64,000 nucleotides of DNA from Pleodorina starrii (taxonomy: Eukaryota > Chlorophyta > Chlorophyceae > Chlamydomonadales > Volvocaceae). Location of the stretch: the NCBI GenBank assembly GCA_030267565.1, contig BRXU01000002.1, positions 7,197,501 to 7,261,500 on the forward strand, written 5' to 3'. The first letter of the stretch is position 1; each line of letters starts with the position of its first letter. A model generated the notes under the pieces. It saw nothing but the letters and a program-made list of their open reading frames with translations. It searched no databases and was not told the origin of the DNA. Both the position numbers and the translations under genes were made by a program. Below are positions 34,401 to 45,693 of this stretch, in pieces.

Positions 34401-37400
34401 GGTGGAGGAGGAGGGAGGCGGCAGTCGCGAGGCGAGCCAGGAGACGTAACCAACTCAGTTGACCGCCAATGTGCCCTCGTCATCATCCGCAGCACAGAGC
34501 CCGTGTGCTTTCCCTGTCCCCTGCGTGTCCACTCCCTGTCGGCGCCTTCGTCATCGAAACCGTCCACGCCACACTGGCATTTCTTTTCGATCCCTGTCTT
34601 TCTACTCCCTATTACCCTAAGCCCACTCTGCAACCTGACACCTGGTCCGCTGGCCAGTCTGGTCTGATCGACCGGGCCCTTTCCTCTTCCCCTTGACCAC
34701 ACCCCCGCGCCCGCTCAACCCCCCCACCACCAACCCTCTGCCCCGCCCCGCCTCGTCCAGCCCACCAACGCACCAACGCCTTCATGGGTACCGTAATGTA
34801 GGGGTCTGGTTTCTGCATCCGGCTCCGATAACGTTTTGCACTCGAAGCAAACCCTGCCTGGCGCTCCCGCCCCGCCCCCGTAACCCCGCGGCTTTTATCT
34901 TCTTTCTACCCCTCCCTCCCCCCCTCCCTCCCCAAAGGTCACTCGTGGCAGATCCTGTGGTACTCGGACAGCATCTGGCTGGTGCTGCACGTAGTGGCCT
35001 CCCCCACGGGCCTCACCCTGGCGCCCCTCTTCTCCATGTGCGCTCTGCTGAGTGCGGTGGCCACACAGGCGCGGGTGGCGGTGGCGCTGCCGGGGCTGCA
35101 CCAGGAGCTGCAGGCGGAGGGGTACCCAGGTGCGTGAAGGGCGAGGGGGGGGGTGCCGGGGTTTGGGAGGGAGGGAGGCGGGGGTTGGGAGTGTGGAGAG
35201 TGGGGCCGAGTGGGATGGGAGCGGCGAGGGAAGTGGGGAGCGGTTGGGCTGGGCTGGGCTGGGCTGGGCTCCTGGGCTGGGCTCCTGGGCTGGGCTGGGC
35301 TGGGCTGGGCTGGGCTGGGCTGGGCTGGGCTGGGCTGGGCTGGGCTGGGCTGGGCTGTAATGATGTCGGGTGTGAGATCGGGAGAAGAGACCTCTTGGTT
35401 AGCTGCACTGGCAGGCTGTGTGAGCATTGTCGTAGCATGGGATCAGCGGCCATCGCCAACAAATATATGTTTCGGCGATGAGTCCGGGGCCGAGCCCCAG
35501 AGAAACTCGTGCAGCAGGCACGTTCTGAAGCCAAAGCGAAAAGCCAATACTCTCAGCTGGAAGGCAAAGGACGACCAGGACTGACCAGGATGACCAGACG
35601 CTGTGGTGACTTCGGCTGCCAGAAGGCTGCGTGCGCACCCTGACAGGGGCGCAACTTCCAGGGGAGGGATCGGGAAGGGGAAAAGGGGGGCGTGCGTGAA
35701 CAGGTGGGGCTGGCCCTTCTCCCTGCAACTGGAAAAAATAAGCCACAGTAGAGCGATGAGGGATGTAATGTCCCTACCCGGATTCGAGCCGGGGTCTTCA
35801 CGGCCACAACGTGATGTACTAACCACTATACGATAGGGACTTCCTGATAGCGAGGATGTACGGCAATCATTTCGGGAATCATTATGATCGGGTTTTTCCC
35901 CGCCCCAAATGTGCTTTGCTTCGCGAGGCGGCTTCGCGCTAAGCTTTGTCTCGATCAAAGCTGCTGAGTAGGGTAAAGGGTATAGGGCTACAAGTGCCCG
36001 TTATCGCTTGTAATTTGTTTCAAACTCCCCAAAACCAAAGCATTGTTGTGGAGGTTAGATAGAAGCGCACGTTCAGCTGGCAGGGAAGGGTAAATCATGG
36101 GGGCGAATACGTGCAGCAGACCGGTATGGCAGCGGATATAGAAGTCCTACCTGCGGCCAGTGGAGGGTGCTGACGTGGGGGGAACTTGGAACTCCTTCCG
36201 CCAATCGAATCGAAAATACATGCTACATGGACAGGCTCACGCCCCTGCTTGCCGCCCGGGTGCAGCGTCCCAATCATGAAACCCAAGGGAAGAGACGCTT
36301 CTTCGCGCTTTTCAATTTACCCCACGACATGTATCTATGCGTCTACCCAAGTACTTATCTAGCTATATGGTATATCTCAATTTGTCTCTTCCCTTCAGTT
36401 GCCCCCGAAACTGAAGGGAAGAGACGACCTTCGGTGCATGTTGCCAAAGTCCGCCCCCTCCAATCGTCCGCTGTTGTCAGCCAAGCGCCTCGCAATCTTG
36501 GGGTCCACTGCTGCTCTGCCGGCCGCCTTGACACCCACGACTGCACCGGCACTTGCACCTGCACCCATCTCTGCCGGACGGCTCGCTCTTGTGCACGTGC
36601 GCGCAGCGCCCCCAAACCCACGCCGCGTCCTGGCGCCGCACGCACACACGCATTCACCCCCCTGGAGGATACCTGAGTATGGGGATATGCACGCACGCAC
36701 ATGAAAACGCACATGTATACGCGCTTTGAAAAAGCGTGAGCTGCCTGGTCGAGGGCACGCATGCTAGTGGGTGCACCGTGACGCCTCCACCCCCAACCTT
36801 CGCCCTACCCTCTTCCATCGCTTTTTACCTTCCCCCGTCCGTCCTTTGGCTGCGGATTTCTTCGTTCGTTATCACGCCTTCCCCCTCCTCTTCCCCCCAC
36901 CTCCATACATTCATCTCTTCATCTTCATCGGCCTCCCCCTCTTATTTTGTTTCCTCTTCCCTCACCCCCCGTCCCTCCCTCCTGTCCCTTCTTCCCTCAC
37001 CCTCGTCAGGCATCCCCGCGCTGGGCTACCTCCTGTTCGTGTTCCCCACCTCGCTCGCCTCCGGTTGGCTGCTGGTGCACCACTGCCACACCATCACACT
37101 GGCAACTCTGGTCATAACGGGCTCGGAACAGGTAAGGGAAGTGGCGGGAGGGAAGGCGGGTGGGAGGGCAGAATGGTGCCGGGACAGCAGGCGGGAGGGC
37201 GCAGGGAAGGCGGGTTTGGGGCTTGGGATGGGAGAGAAAGCGACCGCGGCGCGGTTGGGGTTGTGTGGCGGTTGGGATCGGGGTTGGGGTTGATTGCGGG
37301 GGCGAGGGCGGAGGGGCAGGTTGCGGGTGAGCAGGCGACTGGCGAATTGGGGATTGTTATGGAGGGCAGAGGACATCGGGGGGGGGGGGGGTTGCTGGGA

Positions 37401-37964
37401 AGGAGCTCGGTGCTTGCTGGGATATATAGTCGATGGTTAGAAGGCGGAATGCAAGCCTTTCCATCCTTGCCGCCCCCCTACCCCACTTTCCCCCTTCCGA
37501 CTCTCCTCTCCTTTCTCCCCCCCCGCCCCTTTGCCTCCCACCCTCGCATCCGCGCCTCCCCGCATATGTCCCCATCCCCCGCCTGCCAGGCCGCCCTAAC
37601 CGCCGGCTGCGTGTCCCTGGCCTTCTCCACCGCGCTCGCCCTGCTGATGCTGGTCAAGTTGCGTGACGTGGTGTTTGGACTGGCCTTCACCTGGTCTTGT
37701 GTGGCGGTGTGGGTGGCGGGCTTCGCCAGTCAGGACGACTACCGGCCCGACCAGCTGACGGCGTTCTTCTGCGCGCTGGTGCTGGGGCTGCTCACTTATT
37801 GCGTGGCGGTGGGGCCCCAGATGGCGCTGGTTGGGGAGGTGGGGTTGGGGGTAGGAGTAGGGGGCGGCGGAATGGGGTGGGGAGGCATGGGAGGTGGAGG
37901 GTTTGGGGGCGGCATGGGAGGGGCAGGGGTGCGAGGGGGAGGCGGAACGGGTCTGCATTCATGA
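31418..37964 (+). CDS. Polytopic membrane protein (7-8 membrane spans), family not recognised
   Basis: Six exons: 31418-31685, 32625-32766, 33788-33897, 34938-35129, 37010-37131 and 37590-37964; 402 aa, with GT-AG sites and matching phases throughout. Residues 1-90 are Ser/Ala/Pro-rich and probably cytosolic. Hydrophobic segments lie near 97-116, 143-160, 179-198, 203-224, 239-258, 279-300, 304-323 and 333-355. Notable pieces are WLHVSNAIVYLVAFCINVL, IPALGYLLFVFPTSLASGW with an HHCH just after it, and TAFFCALVLGLLTYCVAVG. The last ~45 residues are Gly-rich (GGGMG/GGGFG). I do not recognise the family, and no transporter or receptor signature is visible. Intron 4 (35130-37009) is long and hosts an antisense tRNA-His gene. 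The ATG at 31418 is the first that stays open into a GTAAGT donor; an upstream exon cannot be excluded. Confidence 0.75.
35246..35357. repeat. (GGGCT)n pentanucleotide repeat in intron 4
   Basis: Over twenty GGGCT units, with two short interruptions, start about 115 nt after the donor of exon 34938-35129. Confidence 0.95.
35769..35840 (-). tRNA. tRNA-His(GUG): tRNA-His (anticodon GUG), solitary copy
   Basis: A 72-nt cloverleaf: a perfect 7-bp acceptor (GTCCCTA/TAGGGAC) with discriminator A73 and no encoded CCA, D-stem GTAT/GTAC, anticodon stem TCACG/CGTGA with loop TTGTGGC (GUG), and T-stem CCCGG/CCGGG around CTCGAAT. There is no intron. It lies antisense in intron 4 of the membrane-protein gene. 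A T6 run on its strand (plus 35733-35738) lies 31 nt past the 3' end and is a likely RNA polymerase III terminator. This is the best candidate for a functional gene among the 28 copies. Confidence 0.97.
36384..36425. repeat. Perfect 17-bp hairpin in intron 4 of the membrane-protein gene
   Basis: Arms 36384-36400 (GTCTCTTCCCTTCAGTT) and 36409-36425 are exact inverted copies around an 8-nt loop (GCCCCCGA). Part of one arm (AAGGGAAGAGACG) also occurs at 36287-36299. Confidence 0.85.
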
Positions 37965-39162
37965 GGTGACGTGGCAAAGGGGCCGGAGAGTTAGGGGGGG
38001 CTGGGGTGTGTGTGTGTGCCGGGTTTGGTGCGGGAGAGCCGGGTGGTGGAGCAGCGGGCGGATGGGAGGGTGGCCCGGTGCGGGAGTTTGGGGAAGGGAG
38101 GTTGATGTAGGTTGAGCTGCCGTGGTGATGGGGGTTATCCACGTATAGGCCCGAGCCCGTGGTGGTGGGGGGGGGCCCGGGGGGGGGGATTGGGCCCAGG
38201 TCCGGAGTGCTGGATTGGCCGACGGGCAGAATGTTCGGCTCTTGCATAGTTAGGGTTAAGGCGGCGAGTGACTGTCGCACGCATTCTCTTAGTCGCACAC
38301 ACTAGGTTCAGTTCAAACGCGGTTTGGGGTTGGGTTTTAGGCTTTAGGTTAGGTAAAGTGACACGGAGGTGTTACTTAGGTCCTTATCTGCCACGGTGGC
38401 AATGACGGCAGTGGTGGCAGTAGTGGTGGTGGGGGCGTAAGGGGCTGCCTTGTGGTTGCCCTTTCATCACCGGTATGACGGAACCATCAGACGTAGAGGG
38501 CTCAGGCTGCGGTGTGTGCTACCAACGCGGCGCACGTGTCGTTGCCCGCCTGCTGCTCGGTGGAATAAACCAGTGCGTGGCCGTGGCGGTCTGATGACAC
38601 CGTACGGTACGGCTCCCCGCGGCCTGCCGTACAATTGCGCTTGCTTGCTGTGGCCTAATCTGTCTTCCACAGGATCGATGCACGTGGGTTTGGACGTTAA
38701 TTGCTTCTCCAACGAATGGCAAAACCTTTGAAGATCCTAATGCTGCATTGGGTGCCCGCCGACACCCAAGCAATGCAATTGTTCGTTTGTCGGGGGGGGA
38801 GCGAAAGGCCCCCCCGTACACACACGCCCTTTGGCATGAAGCCCCGCCTTAGCGTGCTGCCCTCCCTGTGGGGGGGATATGCTGTTCGTCCAGGTGACCG
38901 GTGCTAGCTGTCGTCCGGGAGCGTCGATGCCACGTGTCCTGCATATCTAATTTCGCAAAAAAAGCTTTCTAATATGGTTGATCGTATGGTATAGATGTCA
39001 TGGGCATATCATCGGCTGCTGCATCGGTAGCTGTGGAGAAGAAGAAATTGTGCAGTTGTGCTGTAAAGCCTCTCGGGCGTTTCATACGACGCCCGTGCCG
39101 GGGTGCTGCACATCGGCTGCATCCGCAGATGGTTTCACAATTCCATTGTCATCCATCAAGAT
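37965..39162. other. Region between the membrane-protein gene and the tRNA array
   Basis: It begins with the 3' UTR of the upstream gene. A short ATCCACGTATAGGC repeat at about 38138 matches one at about 33235. Composition shifts from GC-rich to AT-richer sequence after about 38940, towards the array. No gene is seen. Confidence 0.55.
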
Positions 39163-39211
39163 CATTCCGACCATCAGGTCAAGTGCTTTCAGCATCAGAA
39201 GCAGTTTAATA

Positions 39212-39283
39212 TGTCCCTACCCGGATTCGAGCCGGGGTCTTCACGGCCACAACGTGATGTACTAACCACTATACGATAGGGAC
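39212..39283 (-). tRNA. tRNA-His(GUG): tRNA-His (GUG), array copy 1
   Basis: Body identical to the solitary copy. It marks the left end of the array, and the sequence to its left soon becomes unique. Confidence 0.9.
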
Positions 39284-39494
39284 TCAATACCTTTCCTGGT
39301 GCATGGTAGCCCCATGGGTCGCACTGCACTTGCCACTTACACAACTGCGCTGCAGGTTGGGTTTAATGGCTCCCAAGTTTGCTGTCCCACCCTAAGCTGG
39401 ATCTGATAAGCTGGATCTGATGACCAACAGGTTGCTTTTGTGATCTTAAAGAAATAAAAGTGTCCTTACATATCTTGCCGCACATACGTATGCT

Positions 39495-39564
39495 TGTCCC
39501 TGCCCGGATGGATTCGCTCGAGCTGGGGTAATCACGGGGCGGTCACGGGGTCTTCACGGGGTAA
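39495..39564 (-). pseudogene. Decayed tRNA-His-like segment inside the repeat unit (first of ~27)
   Basis: Read on the plus strand, TGTCCCTGCCCGGATGGATT, then CGAGCTGGGG and twice GGGGTCTTCACGG/CACGGGGCGGTC, parallels the 3' half of the tRNA-His gene with insertions (TGGA, CT) and substitutions. It recurs in every unit, 269-283 bp to the right of the intact tRNA. It lacks the D arm and a usable anticodon arm. Confidence 0.6.
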
Positions 39565-40139
39565 CCAAAAGATAGAGAAGCCTTCATGACTACTGCGAAC
39601 AAAACATTCAGCAAGGTGTGTCCAACTTACCAGGTCATGGCAGAGTCTCCAATTATATATCAAGCGAGCAGTTGTGGTGGTACAGGTGTCTCCAGAATGT
39701 TGACAATAATGAGAAGATTTGAAGCATGGAGACAGTGACGTACGAGGACGTTGATGAAATACTGGCAGGAACAAATGGAAGTGCTGAGAGGACTGCATGC
39801 ACTGGGCGCACAATAATTTGTGTGAAACCCTCATATATACTTGGAGCTGGAATCCTAAGATCCTACGTTCCTCCCATACATACCAGCACCCTGCCCTGCT
39901 GCCTGGGCCGCAGCACGCAAGAGGCTAACCTTACCTGCTGCATGCATGCAGCTGTACGTGGAAGCTTTGTAAATAAGGTTTCAAGATTTCGTTGCCCCTG
40001 CATGGCATTCTGAATCTTAACATTCCTTCCACTGGTGTGCTCCAGCACGCAGGCCCCATGGTCACAGCTGGAAGCTGAGCGACATTCAGACCATCAGGTC
40101 AGGTCAGGTGCTTTCAGCATCATCAGAAGCAGTTCAATA

Positions 40140-40211
40140 TGTCCCTACCCGGATTCGAGCCGGGGTCTTCACGGCCACAACGTGATGTACTAACCACTAT
40201 ACGATAGGGAC
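40140..40211 (-). tRNA. tRNA-His(GUG): tRNA-His (GUG), array copy 2
   Basis: Intact cloverleaf. Like copy 1, its unit carries the 14-bp duplication. Confidence 0.9.
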
Positions 40212-41064
40212 TCAATACCTTTCCTGGTGCATGGTAGCCCCATGGGTCGCACTGCACTTGCCACTTACACAACTGCGCTGCAGGTTGGGTTTAATGGCTC
40301 CCAAGTTTGCTGTCCCACCCTAAGCTGGATCTGATAAGCTGGATCTGATGACCAACAGGTTGCTTTTGTGATCTTAAAGAAATAAAAGTGTCCTTACATA
40401 TCTTGCCGCACATACGTATGCTTGTCCCTGCCCGGATGGATTCGCTCGAGCTGGGGTAATCACGGGGCGGTCACGGGGTCTTCACGGGGTAACCAAAAGA
40501 TAGAGAAGCCTTCATGACTACTGCGAACAAAACATTCAGCAAGGTGTGTCCAACTTACCAGGTCATGGCAGAGTCTCCAATTATATATCAAGCGAGCAGT
40601 TGTGGTGGTACAGGTGTCTCCAGAATGTTGACAATAATGAGAAGATTTGAAGCATGGAGACAGTGACGTACGAGGACGTTGATGAAATACTGGCAGGAAC
40701 AAATGGAAGTGCTGAGAGGACTGCATGCACTGGGCGCACAATAATTTGTGTGAAACCCTCATATATACTTGGAGCTGGAATCCTAAGATCCTACGTTCCT
40801 CCCATACATACCAGCACCCTGCCCTGCTGCCTGGGCCGCAGCACGCAAGAGGCTAACCTTACCTGCTGCATGCATGCAGCTGTACGTGGAAGCTTTGTAA
40901 ATAAGGTTTCAAGATTTCGTTGCCCCTGCATGGCATTCTGAATCTTAACATTCCTTCCACTGGTGTGCTCCAGCACGCAGGCCCCATGGTCACAGCTGGA
41001 AGCTGAGCGACATTCAGACCATCAGGTCAGGTCAGGTGCTTTCAGCATCAGAAGCAGTTTAATA

Positions 41065-41136
41065 TGTCCCTACCCGGATTCGAGCCGGGGTCTTCACGGC
41101 CACAACGTGATGTACTAACCACTATACGATAGGGAC
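41065..41136 (-). tRNA. tRNA-His(GUG): tRNA-His (GUG), array copy 3
   Basis: Intact cloverleaf. First unit without the 14-bp duplication. Confidence 0.9.
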
Positions 41137-41975
41137 TCAATACCTAACCTGGTGCATGGTAGCGCCATGGGTCGAACTGCACTTGCCACTTACACAACTG
41201 CGCTGCAGGTTGGGTTTAAAGGCTCCCAAGTTTGCTGTCCCACCCTAAGCTGGATCTGATGACCAACAGGTTGCTTTTGTGATCTTAAAGAAATAAAAGT
41301 GTCCTTACATATCTTGCCGCACATACGTATGCTTGTCCCTGCCCGGATGGATTCGCTCGAGCTGGGGTAATCACGGGGCGGTCACGGGGTCTTCACGGGG
41401 TAACCAAAAGATAGAGAAGCCTTCATGACTACTGCGAACAAAACATTCAGCAAGGTGTGTCCAACTTACCAGGTCATGGCAGAGTCTCCAATTATATATC
41501 AAGCGAGCAGTTGTGGTGGTACAGGTGTCTCCAGAATGTTGACAATAATGAGAAGATTTGAAGCATGGAGACAGTGACGTACGAGGACGTTGATGAAATA
41601 CTGGCAGGAACAAATGGAAGTGCTGAGAGGACTGCATGCACTGGGCGCACAATAATTTGTGTGAAACCCTCATATATACTTGGAGCTGGAATCCTAAGAT
41701 CCTACGTTCCTCCCATACATACCAGCACCCTGCCCTGCTGCCTGGGCCGCAGCACGCAAGAGGCTAACCTTACCTGCTGCATGCATGCAGCTGTACGTGG
41801 AAGCTTTGTAAATAAGGTTTCAAGATTTCGTTGCCCCTGCATGGCATTCTGAATCTTAACATTCCTTCCACTGGTGTGCTCCAGCACGCAGGCCCCATGG
41901 TCACAGCTGGAAGCTGAGCGACATTCAGACCATCAGGTCAGGTCAGGTGCTTTCAGCATCAGAAGCAGTTTAATA

Positions 41976-42047
41976 TGTCCCTACCCGGATTCGAGCCGGG
42001 GTCTTCACGGCCACAACGTGATGTACTAACCACTATACGATAGGGAC
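41976..42047 (-). tRNA. tRNA-His(GUG): tRNA-His (GUG), array copy 4
   Basis: Intact cloverleaf; 911 bp from the previous copy. Confidence 0.9.
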
Positions 42048-42886
42048 TCAATACCTAACCTGGTGCATGGTAGCGCCATGGGTCGAACTGCACTTGCCAC
42101 TTACACAACTGCGCTGCAGGTTGGGTTTAAAGGCTCCCAAGTTTGCTGTCCCACCCTAAGCTGGATCTGATGACCAACAGGTTGCTTTTGTGATCTTAAA
42201 GAAATAAAAGTGTCCTTACATATCTTGCCGCACATACGTATGCTTGTCCCTGCCCGGATGGATTCGCTCGAGCTGGGGTAATCACGGGGCGGTCACGGGG
42301 TCTTCACGGGGTAACCAAAAGATAGAGAAGCCTTCATGACTACTGCGAACAAAACATTCAGCAAGGTGTGTCCAACTTACCAGGTCATGGCAGAGTCTCC
42401 AATTATATATCAAGCGAGCAGTTGTGGTGGTACAGGTGTCTCCAGAATGTTGACAATAATGAGAAGATTTGAAGCATGGAGACAGTGACGTACGAGGACG
42501 TTGATGAAATACTGGCAGGAACAAATGGAAGTGCTGAGAGGACTGCATGCACTGGGCGCACAATAATTTGTGTGAAACCCTCATATATACTTGGAGCTGG
42601 AATCCTAAGATCCTACGTTCCTCCCATACATACCAGCACCCTGCCCTGCTGCCTGGGCCGCAGCACGCAAGAGGCTAACCTTACCTGCTGCATGCATGCA
42701 GCTGTACGTGGAAGCTTTGTAAATAAGGTTTCAAGATTTCGTTGCCCCTGCATGGCATTCTGAATCTTAACATTCCTTCCACTGGTGTGCTCCAGCACGC
42801 AGGCCCCATGGTCACAGCTGGAAGCTGAGCGACATTCAGACCATCAGGTCAGGTCAGGTGCTTTCAGCATCAGAAGCAGTTTAATA

Positions 42887-42958
42887 TGTCCCTACCCGGA
42901 TTCGAGCCGGGGTCTTCACGGCCACAACGTGATGTACTAACCACTATACGATAGGGAC
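42887..42958 (-). tRNA. tRNA-His(GUG): tRNA-His (GUG), array copy 5
   Basis: Intact cloverleaf; 911 bp from the previous copy. Confidence 0.9.
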
Positions 42959-43797
42959 TCAATACCTAACCTGGTGCATGGTAGCGCCATGGGTCGAACT
43001 GCACTTGCCACTTACACAACTGCGCTGCAGGTTGGGTTTAAAGGCTCCCAAGTTTGCTGTCCCACCCTAAGCTGGATCTGATGACCAACAGGTTGCTTTT
43101 GTGATCTTAAAGAAATAAAAGTGTCCTTACATATCTTGCCGCACATACGTATGCTTGTCCCTGCCCGGATGGATTCGCTCGAGCTGGGGTAATCACGGGG
43201 CGGTCACGGGGTCTTCACGGGGTAACCAAAAGATAGAGAAGCCTTCATGACTACTGCGAACAAAACATTCAGCAAGGTGTGTCCAACTTACCAGGTCATG
43301 GCAGAGTCTCCAATTATATATCAAGCGAGCAGTTGTGGTGGTACAGGTGTCTCCAGAATGTTGACAATAATGAGAAGATTTGAAGCATGGAGACAGTGAC
43401 GTACGAGGACGTTGATGAAATACTGGCAGGAACAAATGGAAGTGCTGAGAGGACTGCATGCACTGGGCGCACAATAATTTGTGTGAAACCCTCATATATA
43501 CTTGGAGCTGGAATCCTAAGATCCTACGTTCCTCCCATACATACCAGCACCCTGCCCTGCTGCCTGGGCCGCAGCACGCAAGAGGCTAACCTTACCTGCT
43601 GCATGCATGCAGCTGTACGTGGAAGCTTTGTAAATAAGGTTTCAAGATTTCGTTGCCCCTGCATGGCATTCTGAATCTTAACATTCCTTCCACTGGTGTG
43701 CTCCAGCACGCAGGCCCCATGGTCACAGCTGGAAGCTGAGCGACATTCAGACCATCAGGTCAGGTCAGGTGCTTTCAGCATAAGAAGCAGTTTAATA

Positions 43798-43869
43798 TGT
43801 CCCTACCCGGATTCGAGACGGGGTCTTCACGGCCACAACGTGATGTACTAACCACTATACGATAGGGAC
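43798..43869 (-). tRNA. tRNA-His(GUG): tRNA-His (GUG), array copy 6, T-arm variant
   Basis: G53 is replaced by T, which breaks the G53:C61 pair and alters the B box (GGCTCGAATCC to GTCTCGAATCC). Probably poorly transcribed or unstable. Confidence 0.75.
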
Positions 43870-44711
43870 TCAATACCTTACCTGGTGCATGGTAGCGCCA
43901 TGGGTCGCACTGCACTTGCCACTTATTACACAACTGCGCTGCAGGTTGGGTTTAAAGGCTCCCAAGTTTGCTGTCCCACCCTAAGCTGGATCTGATGACC
44001 AACAGGTTGCTTTTGTGATCTTAAAGAAATAAAAGTGTCCTTACATATCTTGCCGCACATACGTATGCTTGTCCCTGCCCGGATGGATTCGCTCGAGCTG
44101 GGGTAATCACGGGGCGGTCACGGGGTCTTCACGGGGTAACCAAAAGATAGAGAAGCCTTCATGACTACTGCGAACAAAACATTCAGCAAGGTGTGTCCAA
44201 CTTACCAGGTCATGGCAGAGTCTCCAATTATATATCAAGCGAGCAGTTGTGGTGGTACAGGTGTCTCCAGAATGTTGACAATAATGAGAAGATTTGAAGC
44301 ATGGAGACAGTGACGTACGAGGACGTTGATGAAATACTGGCAGGAACAAATGGAAGTGCTGAGAGGACTGCATGCACTGGGCGCACAATAATTTGTGTGA
44401 AACCCTCATATATACTTGGAGCTGGAATCCTAAGATCCTACGTTCCTCCCATACATACCAGCACCCTGCCCTGCTGCCTGGGCCGCAGCACGCAAGAGGC
44501 TAACCTTACCTGCTGCATGCATGCAGCTGTACGTGGAAGCTTTGTAAATAAGGTTTCAAGATTTCGTTGCCCCTGCATGGCATTCTGAATCTTAACATTC
44601 CTTCCACTGGTGTGCTCCAGCACGCAGGCCCCATGGTCACAGCTGGAAGCTGAGCGACATTCAGACCATCAGGTCAGGTCAGGTGCTTTCAGCATCAGAA
44701 GCAGTTTAATA

Positions 44712-44783
44712 TGTCCCTACCCGGATTCGAGACGGGGTCTTCACGGCCACAACGTGATGTACTAACCACTATACGATAGGGAC
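44712..44783 (-). tRNA. tRNA-His(GUG): tRNA-His (GUG), array copy 7, T-arm variant
   Basis: Same G53 to T change as copy 6. A 1-bp deletion in the flank (ACTGCGCGCAGG) makes the next spacing 910 bp. Confidence 0.75.
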
Positions 44784-45621
44784 TCAATACCTAACCTGGT
44801 GCATGGTAGCGCCATGGGTCGAACTGCACTTGCCACTTACACAACTGCGCGCAGGTTGGGTTTAAAGGCTCCCAAGTTTGCTGTCCCACCCTAAGCTGGA
44901 TCTGATGACCAACAGGTTGCTTTTGTGATCTTAAAGAAATAAAAGTGTCCTTACATATCTTGCCGCACATACGTATGCTTGTCCCTGCCCGGATGGATTC
45001 GCTCGAGCTGGGGTAATCACGGGGCGGTCACGGGGTCTTCACGGGGTAACCAAAAGATAGAGAAGCCTTCATGACTACTGCGAACAAAACATTCAGCAAG
45101 GTGTGTCCAACTTACCAGGTCATGGCAGAGTCTCCAATTATATATCAAGCGAGCAGTTGTGGTGGTACAGGTGTCTCCAGAATGTTGACAATAATGAGAA
45201 GATTTGAAGCATGGAGACAGTGACGTACGAGGACGTTGATGAAATACTGGCAGGAACAAATGGAAGTGCTGAGAGGAATGCATGCACTGGGCGCACAATA
45301 ATTTGTGTGAAACCCTCATATATACTTGGAGCTGGATTCCTAAGATCCTACGTTCCTCCCATACATACCAGCACCCTGCCCTGCTGCCTGGGCCGCAGCA
45401 CGCAAGAGGCTAACCTTACCTGCTGCATGCATGCAGCTGTACGTGGAAGCTTTGTAAATAAGGTTTCAAGATTTCGTTGCCCCTGCATGGCATTCTGAAT
45501 CTTAACATTCCTTCCACTGGTGTGCTCCAGCACGCAGGCCCCATGGTCACAGCTGGAAGCTGAGCGACATTCAGACCATCAGGTCAGGTCAGGTGCTTTC
45601 AGCATCAGAAGCAGTTTAATA

Positions 45622-45693
45622 TGTCCCTACCCGGATTCGAGACGGGGTCTTCACGGCCACAACGTGATGTACTAACCACTATACGATAGGGAC
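45622..45693 (-). tRNA. tRNA-His(GUG): tRNA-His (GUG), array copy 8, T-arm variant
   Basis: G53 to T; otherwise intact. Confidence 0.75.

Noticed and set aside
39711..39735. U6 snRNA-like string (GAGAAGATTTGAAGCATGG)
   Set aside because: Resembles the U6 GAGAAGATTAGCATGG core over too few bases, and no other U6 feature flanks it.
39751..39800. Box C/D snoRNA-like pattern (TTGATGA ... CTGA) in each unit
   Set aside because: No terminal stem, the box C purine is missing, and the pattern is short enough to arise by chance.
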